From contig JAAZPN010000196.1 of NCBI GenBank assembly GCA_012797215.1, positions 1-28,974 of the forward strand: a stretch of DNA of 28,974 nucleotides, in the 5' to 3' direction. The DNA is from Chloroflexota bacterium. Lineage in GTDB: Bacteria > Chloroflexota > Anaerolineae > Anaerolineales > Anaerolineaceae. The notes beneath the pieces were generated by a model, which was not told where the DNA came from, did no database searches, and saw only the letters and a list, made by a program, of their open reading frames with translations. Both the position numbers and the translations under genes were made by a program. Position 1 is the stretch's first letter, and each line of letters opens with the position of its first letter. Below, one piece after another: positions 7,119-14,782 of this stretch.

Positions 7119-9317
7119 TCAACCTGGCCGCACCCGGATGGCCTGAATAACATTTGGCAAATTCTCCAGACGCGCCAAGAGACGGCTGAGTTGGCTGATA
7201 CCGCTGATTTCAAGCACGAGGTTTATTACTACCAGGTTTTGACGGTTGTTTAAGGATAAATCAATCAGACGCACTGGTTCGCTTGAGATTATCGCGGAAA
7301 TATCCGTCATCAATCCCTGCCGGTCGTAAGCTTTTATCTGCAGCGGGATCGGGAAAGTTTTTTCCTCAGTTCCCCAATCTACTTTTACCAATCGTTCTTT
7401 ATCTGTTACACGCAGGACGTTCGGGCAATCAGATCGATGAATCGTCGCTCCACGCCCTCTGGTGATGTAGCCGATAATCTCGTCCCCAGGCATCGGATTG
7501 CAGCAGCGCGCCATGGTAGTGGCCAGGCCTTTCAAACCCATTACAATGACGGTGTCGCTTGGTTTCGCCCTGCTTGGAATGGTCGGAACAAGTTCAATCG
7601 TCTCAGTTTCAGGAGCATGCTGGGTTTCCGCGATGCGGTTCACCAGCCTTCCAATCGGGACATCGCCGCAGCCAATTCCTACATAGAGGTCCTCAAGAGT
7701 CCGAAGGTGGAAATAATCCACAAATTCCTGTAAATCAATTTGGCCGATACCTAACCGCTTGAATTCTTTTTCAATCAATATTTTACCGTGCTCAAGGTTT
7801 TGTTCACGGTCTTGCTGTTTGAACCACTGCTTAATTTTTGAGCGTGTACGGGGGCTTTTCACTAACCCAAGGCTCGGATTTAGCCAATCGCGGCTTGGGC
7901 CTCCTCGGTTTGCTGTGAGTATTTCAATTTTATCCCCCGTTTGAAGCTGATATTCCAATGGCACCAATTTCCCGTTTACCTTAGCGACGCGGCAGCGGTG
8001 ACCAACATTGGTGTGGGCCATGTATGCAAAATCTATTGGGGTGGAGCCAAATGGCAAGTCGACCACATCTCCTCTTGGAGTAATGACATACACTCTATCC
8101 CGAAAGACGTCCGCAGGTAACGCGCCAAGCTCCTCTGAATCTTCCTCTACCTCCTGGCTCCAGGAGAGTAAGTTGCGAATCAGGCTTACCTTTTGCTCGT
8201 AATCATCACTTATAAGAGTGGATTTTTCTTTGTAGCGCCAGTGCGCCGCGACGCCAAATTCAGCGTTTCGGTGCATTTCATGTGTTCGGATTTGAATTTC
8301 GAGCGGTTTGCCATCTTTGTACACCACCGTTGTATGCAAGGATTGGTAGTTGTTTGGCTTTTTTGCCGCGATGTAGTCATCAAACTCACCTGGAATAGGA
8401 GTGAACTGCATATGCATGATTCCAAGGACTTTGTAACAAGCTTCCACATCATCCACGAGGATACGCACGGCCCTTAGATCACGGATAGCATCAAAATTGC
8501 CATCTTTCCGCTGCATCTTCCGATAAATTGAGAAAATATGCTTGGGTCTGCCTGAAATTACTGATTTCACCTCGGATTTTTCGAGCAGGTTGGTCAGGTT
8601 GCTAATAATCGCGTTGATTTCTTCCTGGCGCTTCAGCCTCTGGGTAGCCAACTTTTCAGCGATCTTGCTGTACTCTTCAGGATTGACGTAACGGAACGCT
8701 AGGTCTTCCAGCTCCCACTTAATCTGCCAGATACCAAGGCGATTCGCTAAGGGAGCGTAAATTTCAAGAGTATCCTCCGCGACCCGCTTCTGCCGCTCGG
8801 GTGGCATATCCTTGAGCGTGCGCATGTTATGCAGCCGGTCAGCAAGCTTGACAATAATCACGCGGAAATCGCTTCCAATGGCCAGCAGCATCTTCCGCAA
8901 AGTTTCCACAACGTATTCCGCTTTGCGGCTATCTGTGGTTAGATCTGGAATTTGCGGACCGGTTAATTCCTCAAGGTGTTGATCCCCTCGGGACACTTGT
9001 GGAAGGCTGGTAATCATGGTTAGGTCTTCCACAAATTTCGCGATGGATTCCCCAAACTTTTCGCGGATTTGATCCAATGTGACAGTGGTGTCAAGCACAA
9101 TGTCATGCAGCAAGCCTGCAATGACCAGGCTGGGTGCAACCTCGATGTCCAAAAGGATATTTGCCACGCCGACGCAGTGAGAGACGTAAGGCACGCCGGA
9201 AGCGCGCGTCTGTCCCTTGTGCGCAACCTCAGCCATCAGGTAAGCTGACTTGATAAGATCAATATCAGCGCTGGTATATGTAGCTGGAAATTTATGAAAT
9301 ATTTTATCGATATCCAT
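7119..9317 (-). CDS. RelA/SpoT-family (p)ppGpp synthetase, hydrolase motif altered
   Basis: A 732-aa stringent-response enzyme that makes (p)ppGpp from ATP and GTP/GDP. Domain order: HD hydrolase (1-200), synthetase (about 240-370), TGS (about 409-468), a Cys-His-rich segment (ARCCNPMPGDEI, then RSDCPN) and a C-terminal ACT domain. His47, the His71-Asp72 pair and Asp160 (KLADRLHN) of the hydrolase are present, but the usual HDxxED reads HDIVLD, so the Glu is Leu75. The synthetase loop carries EFDD (311-314), the EXDD form typical of monofunctional RelA, rather than the RXKD of bifunctional Rel. I therefore expect synthetase activity with weakened hydrolysis. The ATG at 9317 fits homologue starts; a TTG at 9341 is possible. 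Neither has a clear Shine-Dalgarno sequence. Confidence 0.93.
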   Translation of the reverse strand: MDIDKIFHKFPATYTSADIDLIKSAYLMAEVAHKGQTRASGVPYVSHCVGVANILLDIEVAPSLVIAGLLHDIVLDTTVTLDQIREKFGESIAKFVEDLTMITSLPQVSRGDQHLEELTGPQIPDLTTDSRKAEYVVETLRKMLLAIGSDFRVIIVKLADRLHNMRTLKDMPPERQKRVAEDTLEIYAPLANRLGIWQIKWELEDLAFRYVNPEEYSKIAEKLATQRLKRQEEINAIISNLTNLLEKSEVKSVISGRPKHIFSIYRKMQRKDGNFDAIRDLRAVRILVDDVEACYKVLGIMHMQFTPIPGEFDDYIAAKKPNNYQSLHTTVVYKDGKPLEIQIRTHEMHRNAEFGVAAHWRYKEKSTLISDDYEQKVSLIRNLLSWSQEVEEDSEELGALPADVFRDRVYVITPRGDVVDLPFGSTPIDFAYMAHTNVGHRCRVAKVNGKLVPLEYQLQTGDKIEILTANRGGPSRDWLNPSLGLVKSPRTRSKIKQWFKQQDREQNLEHGKILIEKEFKRLGIGQIDLQEFVDYFHLRTLEDLYVGIGCGDVPIGRLVNRIAETQHAPETETIELVPTIPSRAKPSDTVIVMGLKGLATTMARCCNPMPGDEIIGYITRGRGATIHRSDCPNVLRVTDKERLVKVDWGTEEKTFPIPLQIKAYDRQGLMTDISAIISSEPVRLIDLSLNNRQNLVVINLVLEISGISQLSRLLARLENLPNVIQAIRVRPG

Positions 9318-9351
9318 GATGATAGGCAAAGTATGCCACAAAACCTAGAAT

Positions 9352-10512
9352 CTATTTAAGCTTTTCAGCGCTTGTAAAGGACCGATGCAGACGCAACGAT
9401 TGCAGACATGATTCCTCTGAGTCGTTCAAGCCCCCTGCAATCAGATGGGTGAGCATTTGTCCCACGCCAGGGCCTAACATGTAACCCTGACCACAGACAC
9501 CGGCTGCAAGCAGGTATCCATCGACTGCCTCAGTCCTTCCAAAAATTGGTAAACCATCCGGCGTGATGGGGTAGGTGCCGCGCCAGGTTCGGCGGACGCG
9601 CAAGTTCATCAGCTTTGGCATCAGTTCAATAAGGCGTCTGGAAGCCAGGGGTAAGAATTCGCTGGTATCCTGGCAGAAGTTCCCCAATATTTGTGGACTT
9701 GGAGTAAGGCAGAAAATGATTTTGCCCGTTGGGTGTTGGTAGAAATAAAAATTGCTCGAGCCTACTCTTGGGCGAATATCCACAATCATGGGAGAAAACA
9801 TGGGTCGGACCGGTTCAGTAATCCCAGCTTCATGCGCTTCTGCTTGAACTGGCAGCGGAATACCGACAAGCTCCGATATTTCCGCGGCCCAGGAACCCGC
9901 GGCGTTGATTAAATATTTGCAGGAATAGGTTCCTCGCGTCGTTGTGACGGTTTCAATCCGCTGCTTGTTTACTCCAACTTTGAGGACAGGCTCGTTAAAG
10001 TGGAACTCAGCGCCAGCATTCAGGGCATGCTTGTAGAAAGCAAAGCAGGTTTTCATTGGAGAGGCAGACCCGTCTTCCGGTGAAAAGGTCCCACCCAATA
10101 AACCTTCCATCTGAATATCGGGAATAAGGGCGCGGACCGCCTCAGCTTCAAGCCAATCGATATGTAATCCAAAGGCTTTTTGGCAGGCCAGCAGGTCCTG
10201 TAAAGTCTGCTTTACGGCTTGTTCATAGGCGACAAAGCAGTAGCCGCCGGCGCGCCACTCAATATCATCACCAAATCTCTCGCGCCAGGTGGACAAAACT
10301 TTAATACTTTCTGCGCATAGGTATATTTTTGATTCATCCGAATGCGTGGCTCGGATGCCACCAATCGCATGTTTATTCGAAGCTTGTCCAACACTTGGGA
10401 GTGTTTCCAGAACCAGCACGCGTAGGCCGGCCTGAGCCAGGTAGAAAGCGGTCGGAGTGCCAATTGAACCAGCGCCCGCGATGATGACATCATAAGAAGG
10501 GAGGGGCATCAT
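9352..10512 (-). CDS. DAO-family FAD-dependent dehydrogenase (sarcosine oxidase beta / proline dehydrogenase PDH1 beta-like)
   Basis: A 386-aa flavoprotein of the D-amino-acid oxidase superfamily. The N-terminal dinucleotide fold is clear (VIIAGAGSIGTPTAFYLAQAG, acidic residue after LRVLVLE), as is the C-terminal FAD-closing segment (ITPDGLPIFG, then LAAGVCGQGYMLGPGVGQ). Relatives oxidise a secondary or primary amine of an amino acid such as sarcosine, proline, glycine or hydroxyproline; the substrate cannot be read from the sequence. The start overlaps the stop of the upstream iron-sulfur subunit (ATGA, 10509-10512), which indicates translational coupling and a complex in which this subunit oxidises the substrate and passes electrons on. 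A second Met immediately follows the first. Confidence 0.88.
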   Translation of the reverse strand: MMPLPSYDVIIAGAGSIGTPTAFYLAQAGLRVLVLETLPSVGQASNKHAIGGIRATHSDESKIYLCAESIKVLSTWRERFGDDIEWRAGGYCFVAYEQAVKQTLQDLLACQKAFGLHIDWLEAEAVRALIPDIQMEGLLGGTFSPEDGSASPMKTCFAFYKHALNAGAEFHFNEPVLKVGVNKQRIETVTTTRGTYSCKYLINAAGSWAAEISELVGIPLPVQAEAHEAGITEPVRPMFSPMIVDIRPRVGSSNFYFYQHPTGKIIFCLTPSPQILGNFCQDTSEFLPLASRRLIELMPKLMNLRVRRTWRGTYPITPDGLPIFGRTEAVDGYLLAAGVCGQGYMLGPGVGQMLTHLIAGGLNDSEESCLQSLRLHRSFTSAEKLK

Positions 10513-12626
10513 TTCTTGCCTCCGTTCAAGTCGCCTGGAATGTTCGCGAGCAAGGAAATCGGCATCTCTACAAATACAGGTCGTATTGGGGGTTCGGTCA
10601 CTTCAGAAAGAGGGATTCCCTCCTGTTGGTACATGCGCTTTACCATATTTAAACACGTTTTTCCTCCGCAGGCGCCCATGCTGACCCGTAAAATGGCCTT
10701 GATTTGATTAATATCCCGAATACCGGTGCGGATTAACGCTCGGATTTCGCCGGCTGTAACCCTCTCGCAGCGGCAAATAAAAGCGTCATCCGCTAAATCC
10801 GACGGAAATTCACCAGTTTTATCAAAGTTTCCGAGTGGTTCGGACGGAGGGATTAGGCGTATTCCTGCGATTCGGGCTGCGATTTCTGAAGGAGCCTCCA
10901 CGCTGATAACCCGCGTACCGTTAAAACCCGAAAGTTTGCGAACGGAGTGAACTGGCAGGGAACTTAGCCCGGCGCCGTTTGTATCTGTGACCATGATTAA
11001 ATCGCCAGGCTTGATTTGCGCTGAGTCTTGCTCGTAGGGCAGCGAAACCAAAGCTGTCCCTGTTCTTTTTCGAAAATCCACCAAAGTGATGGCAAGCCCC
11101 GGACAGATCGAGACACAGCGCAGACAGCCGAGACATGCTTCAGTTTCGTTCCTGAGGAATTCCGGCAGGGCGCGAATATCCTGTCCATTAATCTGGATCA
11201 GGTGCTTTGGGCAAATCGTTGTGCAAGGATCGCAGGGAATTTCCTGGTTGCAGTGCAGCACTGGAAAAACACCCGTGTTAAGCCTGGGCAGCTGTTCTTG
11301 GCGCAAATTTCCAGGTTTCGACTTAAGAATATTTTCCAACTCGATCCATTCAGGGGGAACTACTGTATGGCTTTTACCCAAGCGTTCGGCGATTTGCGCG
11401 CCAGCTATACGCCCAGAAAAAATCGCAGCAGAAGCTTCCGCGATTTCATAAGCGTCCCCAGCGGCGAAGACCGGCAAACCAACGTCGTCGGCTTTTTTTA
11501 TGAACTCATTCACGGGATCCAGCCCTACCGCAATTAATAGCGTATCGCATTCAAACTCTCGCAGTGTATATGCGATTGGATTGAAGTCGCCATCAAGCTG
11601 CGCTATGCGAATTTTTTCCACATTCTCCGCGCCAAGCGCTGCTACCACGGTATGGGAGGTGAAAACTGGCACCCCTGAGCGCACAAGTTTATCGAGATGC
11701 ACCCGATAGCCACCGCAAGCTGGGGCTGCTTCCACCAGTCCGGCTACATGAATGCCGGCCTGGATAGCGTGGTATCCTGCAATCAATCCAACATTTCCGC
11801 CGCCCACGATGAAAAGATTTTTGCATGGGCGTATCAGGTCGCGATTGACCAGGGTTTGGAAAGCCCCTGCGCCGTAGACACCTGGCAGGGTGTTTCCCGG
11901 AAATGCCAGACTGCGTTCGCGCGCGCCTGAGGAAACCAACAATACTTGTGGTTGTACCAGCACATACTGGCTGCCGGACCGGAGAATCCCAACGCTTTTA
12001 TCTTCAAAAATCGCCAGTGCAGTGCTTTTTTCCCAGATTTCCACACTCGGGTAAACACGAGCCTGTGATTCCAGCTTTTTGGCAATGTCAATTCCCCTTG
12101 TGCCCGCGTAGACCGCTTGGGATGAGCCGAAAAAGCGGTGGGTTTGCAAAACAAGCTTACCGCCAAGTCGGTCTTTATCATCGACAAGCAAGACGCTGAC
12201 ACCCTCTTTTCCCAATTCTTGTGCTGCTGAAAGCCCGGCGGGACCGCCGCCGATAATCAAAACTTCCACCGTCTTCTTCAGTGTTGGCGCTCCGGAGGCA
12301 GGCTCTGCCAGCACTTCCGGAAGCGCAGGCAGACCTTCCGCCGGAGACACATGTATGCCGGGCTTAACCGGCGTCATGCAGGCCTTTACCGGCAGGCCAT
12401 CCGCTATAACCATGCATTGCGAACACTGTCCGTTAGCGCAAAAAATCCCCTGTGGAGAATTGTCTTTTGGATGATGACCAAAAATATGAATTCCATTGGC
12501 AATAAGCGCCGAGGAAATCATTTCATCGGGTTTTGCGTTAAATTTCTGGTTATTCCAATAAAAAGTGAGGTAAGGCTCTGGCGTGATCGGTAAGATTGGG
12601 TGAGAAAAAATCCGATATTCGGTCAT
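10509..12626 (-). CDS. Multi-cluster FAD/NAD(P) oxidoreductase, fused alpha-type subunit of an amino-acid dehydrogenase complex
   Basis: A 705-aa redox protein fusing several modules. The N-terminus is a [2Fe-2S] Fer2_4 domain (Cys63, 68, 71, 83), followed by an FAD fold with GGGPAG at 126-131 and an NAD fold (FIVGGGNVGL, about 272-281). Two 4Fe-4S ferredoxin clusters follow (Cys459/465/468/472 and 498/501/504/508, the second as CLGCLRCVSICPG), then a BFD-like [2Fe-2S] domain (Cys618/620/653/658). In heterotetrameric PDH1-type proline dehydrogenases and HcnABC-type enzymes several of these modules are separate subunits. The partner FAD subunit overlaps downstream. A TTG at 12665 would add 13 residues, but the ATG at 12626 is preferred, and a TATCAT -10-like element (12668-12673) would place the TSS near 12660. 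It probably channels electrons to or from NAD(P) and ferredoxin. Confidence 0.88.
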   Translation of the reverse strand: MTEYRIFSHPILPITPEPYLTFYWNNQKFNAKPDEMISSALIANGIHIFGHHPKDNSPQGIFCANGQCSQCMVIADGLPVKACMTPVKPGIHVSPAEGLPALPEVLAEPASGAPTLKKTVEVLIIGGGPAGLSAAQELGKEGVSVLLVDDKDRLGGKLVLQTHRFFGSSQAVYAGTRGIDIAKKLESQARVYPSVEIWEKSTALAIFEDKSVGILRSGSQYVLVQPQVLLVSSGARERSLAFPGNTLPGVYGAGAFQTLVNRDLIRPCKNLFIVGGGNVGLIAGYHAIQAGIHVAGLVEAAPACGGYRVHLDKLVRSGVPVFTSHTVVAALGAENVEKIRIAQLDGDFNPIAYTLREFECDTLLIAVGLDPVNEFIKKADDVGLPVFAAGDAYEIAEASAAIFSGRIAGAQIAERLGKSHTVVPPEWIELENILKSKPGNLRQEQLPRLNTGVFPVLHCNQEIPCDPCTTICPKHLIQINGQDIRALPEFLRNETEACLGCLRCVSICPGLAITLVDFRKRTGTALVSLPYEQDSAQIKPGDLIMVTDTNGAGLSSLPVHSVRKLSGFNGTRVISVEAPSEIAARIAGIRLIPPSEPLGNFDKTGEFPSDLADDAFICRCERVTAGEIRALIRTGIRDINQIKAILRVSMGACGGKTCLNMVKRMYQQEGIPLSEVTEPPIRPVFVEMPISLLANIPGDLNGGKK

Positions 12627-12685
12627 AGGGTCTAATTGCCAAACTCCGTATTTAGTTGTCGGCAACTATGATACCACTAAGCTGC

Positions 12686-13663
12686 TTACCCGAAAATTTC
12701 CAGATATTTTTTATCCAATTCAGAATCGCTCAGATGGCTGTAACGCTGAGTCACTGCAATGTTTTGATGACGGGCAAGCTCTTGCGCTAACTTTAGATTA
12801 CCAGAGGCAAGCAGAACGGTGGTAACAAAATAGTGCCGGAAGGAATGTGGGGTGATAGAACCGACTGCTTCCTCGCCGACCGCCTCCTTGACGCGTTGGT
12901 TAACGATTTCACGTCCTGTAGTTGTCGAGATCGGTTTGATTTTCTTGCCACTGCCCTTGTCATGACGGGCAAAGATAGGCAGTGATGCCAACGCTTTCCC
13001 GCTGGCGCCGTCAAGTTCGGCTCTCAACCTGAGATAATCCTTGATTGCTAATAAGCTGCGGCGGGAAAAGCGCAGAACTGCTTCCCGGTTTCCTTTGCCG
13101 ATGATGACTGCCCGGTATTCATCCCAATCGATATCCCCGCGGCGCAAATTACAGGCCTCGTGCACACGTAATCCTGTATCAGCAAGCGTGAGGAGAAATG
13201 CCCTGTCGCGTAAATTAATTAATTGGGCATTCGGTTCTTTGGTGTCAGCGCTATTGAGTTCTGAAGCGTATTCCAGTACCTTTTCAATCGCAATCTTGGG
13301 AAATTGAGGTAGGCGAATGCCAGGTTTGCGCGCGCGCTGCTTGATAAGCAGTCGAACGCGGGGGAGGTTGATCTCTGCCAGGTTTTCTCCAGCCAGGAAT
13401 TCATAGAACCCGACGACAGCGGTCAGATAACATTGTTCCGTTGAAGGCGCCATGTCTTTCAGCGCGCGTATGATCCATATAACGGGTTCTTCTGTCAGTT
13501 TTGATACCAGCAGACTGTCCAAATCCAGTTTATGACCTGTCAGAACCTGGCTAAAAAGGGTCATCGCATTGGCATAGGTACGGGCTGTATTGGCGCTGCG
13601 CGAGAGGCGAACCGAGCTAAGATAACGAGAGAGCGCCTGAGTTACCGTTTCCGAAGTTTTCAT
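12686..13663 (-). CDS. Xer-like tyrosine recombinase / integrase
   Basis: A 325-aa site-specific recombinase. The N-terminal SAM-like core-binding domain (about 5-100) is followed by the catalytic domain with all expected residues: Arg166 (TGLRVHEACNL), Lys190 (IGKGNRE), His273 and Arg276 (HSFRHYF), His299 (LARHQN) and the nucleophile Tyr308 (TQRYSHLS). Size and the compact C-terminus resemble XerC/XerD/XerS more than phage integrases. The ATG at 13663 is preferred; an upstream start at 13714 would add a hydrophobic 17-residue extension read through the promoter region. A TATAAT lies only 7 bases upstream (13671-13676). About 450 bases upstream is a dif-like inverted repeat (14115-14142) that may be its target. 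It could be a chromosome-dimer resolvase or an element integrase. Confidence 0.9.
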   Translation of the reverse strand: MKTSETVTQALSRYLSSVRLSRSANTARTYANAMTLFSQVLTGHKLDLDSLLVSKLTEEPVIWIIRALKDMAPSTEQCYLTAVVGFYEFLAGENLAEINLPRVRLLIKQRARKPGIRLPQFPKIAIEKVLEYASELNSADTKEPNAQLINLRDRAFLLTLADTGLRVHEACNLRRGDIDWDEYRAVIIGKGNREAVLRFSRRSLLAIKDYLRLRAELDGASGKALASLPIFARHDKGSGKKIKPISTTTGREIVNQRVKEAVGEEAVGSITPHSFRHYFVTTVLLASGNLKLAQELARHQNIAVTQRYSHLSDSELDKKYLEIFG

Positions 13664-13670
13664 ACCCTTA

Positions 13671-13676
13671 ATTATA
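13671..13676 (-). promoter_or_regulatory. -10 element of the recombinase gene
   Basis: A perfect TATAAT on the minus strand ends 7 bases before the recombinase ATG. No -35 hexamer is clear at 16-18 bases upstream. Transcription would begin at or next to the start codon, which suggests a leaderless or nearly leaderless mRNA. Confidence 0.4.
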
Positions 13677-14114
13677 CATCCAAATCCTATGATGCTTATG
13701 ATAATTATTTCCAAAAATATGATTATGCCTTATAATTAGCTGATATTGCGCATAGTAGTGCTTTTTATTAATCATTTGTTACCGTGTAGTGTTTGGACAT
13801 GCAATTGCCAACCTATCATGCGGATGCGGGTGGGTAGCATAGGGATTGGGCAAACCTTACAATACGATTGAAAGATCTTTTCGCATTTCAATTTTCACGA
13901 TTAGCAGGCAGCGTGTTTACTAGGCAGGCCCAGAATATAGTTTTTCAATTTGTTTCAAGGTTTATCTGTTAAACATTCGTACACACAACCACGAACAACC
14001 GTCTCAAATTCTGCTCAATCGTCCACGAATATTTTGCAAGCATGATGTGAAATTATTGTTGCTAAAAAAGGAAGCAAAACCACTTCCCTCGTGAACGGTC
14101 ATCGCTGCATATAA

Positions 14115-14142
14115 GCTTATGATAATGATACTTATCATAACC
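14115..14142. repeat. dif-like inverted repeat, candidate tyrosine-recombinase core site
   Basis: Perfect 9-bp arms TTATGATAA (14117-14125) and TTATCATAA (14132-14140) flank a 6-bp centre TGATAC. This is the geometry of a Xer/dif or att core site: two inverted arms around a 6-8 bp crossover region. The core, ATAATG then four bases then TTAT, matches the E. coli dif core, where XerC and XerD arms also flank a 6-bp TGTATA centre. It lies 452 bases upstream of a tyrosine recombinase gene. Function is inferred; no second copy marks an integration boundary within the window. Confidence 0.5.
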
Positions 14143-14221
14143 AATAACTGAAATATTGTTGAATATATACTCCCCTGCCTGGTTTTGGGATAGAAATTGT
14201 CGGCTACCAGAAATAGCGCCT

Positions 14222-14635
14222 TTAGCGGCGAATGAATATTTCCCACGCGCCTTTCCAGGGCTCTCCCAGGCGGTTATTTGGGCTCACTTCCACGGAATTC
14301 AATCGCTGCCCGATTACCGCCAAATTTTGGGCTGCGGCTGTCCAATCATTAGTCTGCAGCGCAGCGGCCAAAGCGCCGCTGCTGCGCTCACACCAGGCCC
14401 ACTCCTGGCGAAAACGATCCGCCTTAAGCCAGTAATCGCGCTTTTCCCAGGCGCTGGCGCTGATTTCTACGGATTCGGATATTTTTTCTAACGCCAGCAC
14501 AACATACGCTGCCAAATCCCGACTTAAATCATCCAACGCCTTCTGCCGCATGAGCAGACGGATGGCCAAAACAATGGATTTACTAAATCGGTTGCGCGTG
14601 GTCGCGCCGCTTTCACTACCTTTTAGCGTGGTCAT
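14222..14635 (-). CDS. Unknown helical 137-aa protein, divergent from the RadA-like/PolB-like operon
   Basis: I do not recognise this protein. It has 137 residues, no signal peptide and no cysteine cluster, with alternating helical segments (KSIVLAIRLLMRQKALDDLSR, then AYVVLALEKISES and GALAAALQTNDWTAAAQNLA). It is basic at the N-terminus and rich in Trp and Arg towards the C-terminus (EPWKGAWEIFIRR). The ATG at 14635 has AGAGG about five bases upstream, and a TATAAT on the minus strand (14667-14672) is a possible -10. It shares a 147-base divergent control region with the RadA-like gene, including the LexA-box-like palindromes, so co-regulation is plausible. Coding status is likely but rests on the ribosome site and reading frame only. 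Confidence 0.65.
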   Translation of the reverse strand: MTTLKGSESGATTRNRFSKSIVLAIRLLMRQKALDDLSRDLAAYVVLALEKISESVEISASAWEKRDYWLKADRFRQEWAWCERSSGALAAALQTNDWTAAAQNLAVIGQRLNSVEVSPNNRLGEPWKGAWEIFIRR

Positions 14636-14726
14636 TATTCCTCTTTACAGGTAATATCAGCGTGCAATTATACTCAACTCCCCTACCCTGCGCCTGGCCA
14701 AAAAGATGCTCGCGGCAGGTATAATA

Positions 14727-14738
14727 GCACAATTGTTC
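14727..14738. promoter_or_regulatory. Second LexA-box-like site in the divergent control region
   Basis: Read on the minus strand this is GAAC-AATT-GTGC, one mismatch from the GAAC-N4-GTTC SOS box of Gram-positive-type LexA proteins. It lies exactly 30 bp (about three helical turns) from the similar site at 14757-14768. Assignment is tentative because single-mismatch 8-base matches occur by chance. Confidence 0.3.
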
Positions 14739-14748
14739 GTAAAATCTC

Positions 14749-14776
14749 TTGACATAGAACAAATATTCTATATAAT
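14749..14776 (+). promoter_or_regulatory. Consensus sigma-70-type promoter of the RadA-like/PolB-like operon
   Basis: TTGACA (14749-14754) and TATAAT (14771-14776) both match the consensus perfectly, with a 16-base spacer. The predicted transcription start falls at about 14783, which is the A of the ATG start codon, so the first gene may be read from a leaderless mRNA. A consensus promoter this strong with an operator in the spacer suggests tight repression and strong induction. Confidence 0.75.
14754..14771. promoter_or_regulatory. LexA-box-like operator palindrome in the promoter spacer
   Basis: The arms ATAGAA and TTCTAT are perfect inverted repeats around a 6-bp centre, filling the whole spacer between -35 and -10. 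Its core GAAC-AAAT-ATTC (14757-14768) differs by one base from GAAC-N4-GTTC, the LexA/DinR box of Bacillus-type bacteria. A bound repressor would block RNA polymerase. LexA is my first guess; another dimeric repressor is possible. Confidence 0.5.
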
Positions 14777-14782
14777 AAAGGC

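Larger units (their letters stand above)
13664..14221. other. AT-rich non-coding stretch beside the recombinase
   Basis: About 560 bases without a convincing gene. It is visibly richer in A+T than the flanking genes. It holds three copies of TATGAT just upstream of the recombinase (13688, 13697, 13718), a 12-base sequence GCTTATGATAAT present at 13694-13705 and again at 14115-14126, and the dif-like inverted repeat at 14115-14142. The remainder (13735-14110) shows no terminator, RNA gene or repeat that I can support. Confidence 0.6.

Noticed and set aside
7117..7122. TTGACA on the minus strand at the end of rel as a -35 for the small acidic gene
   Set aside because: The nearest -10-like hexamers are at the wrong spacing (26 bases or more); the TTTACG/TAAAAT pair is a better fit.
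14004..14246. Minus-strand frame of 80 codons with a hydrophobic stretch, running through the dif-like palindrome
   Set aside because: No ribosome site, starts inside the 137-aa gene, and the hydrophobic residues come from the AT-rich inverted repeat itself.
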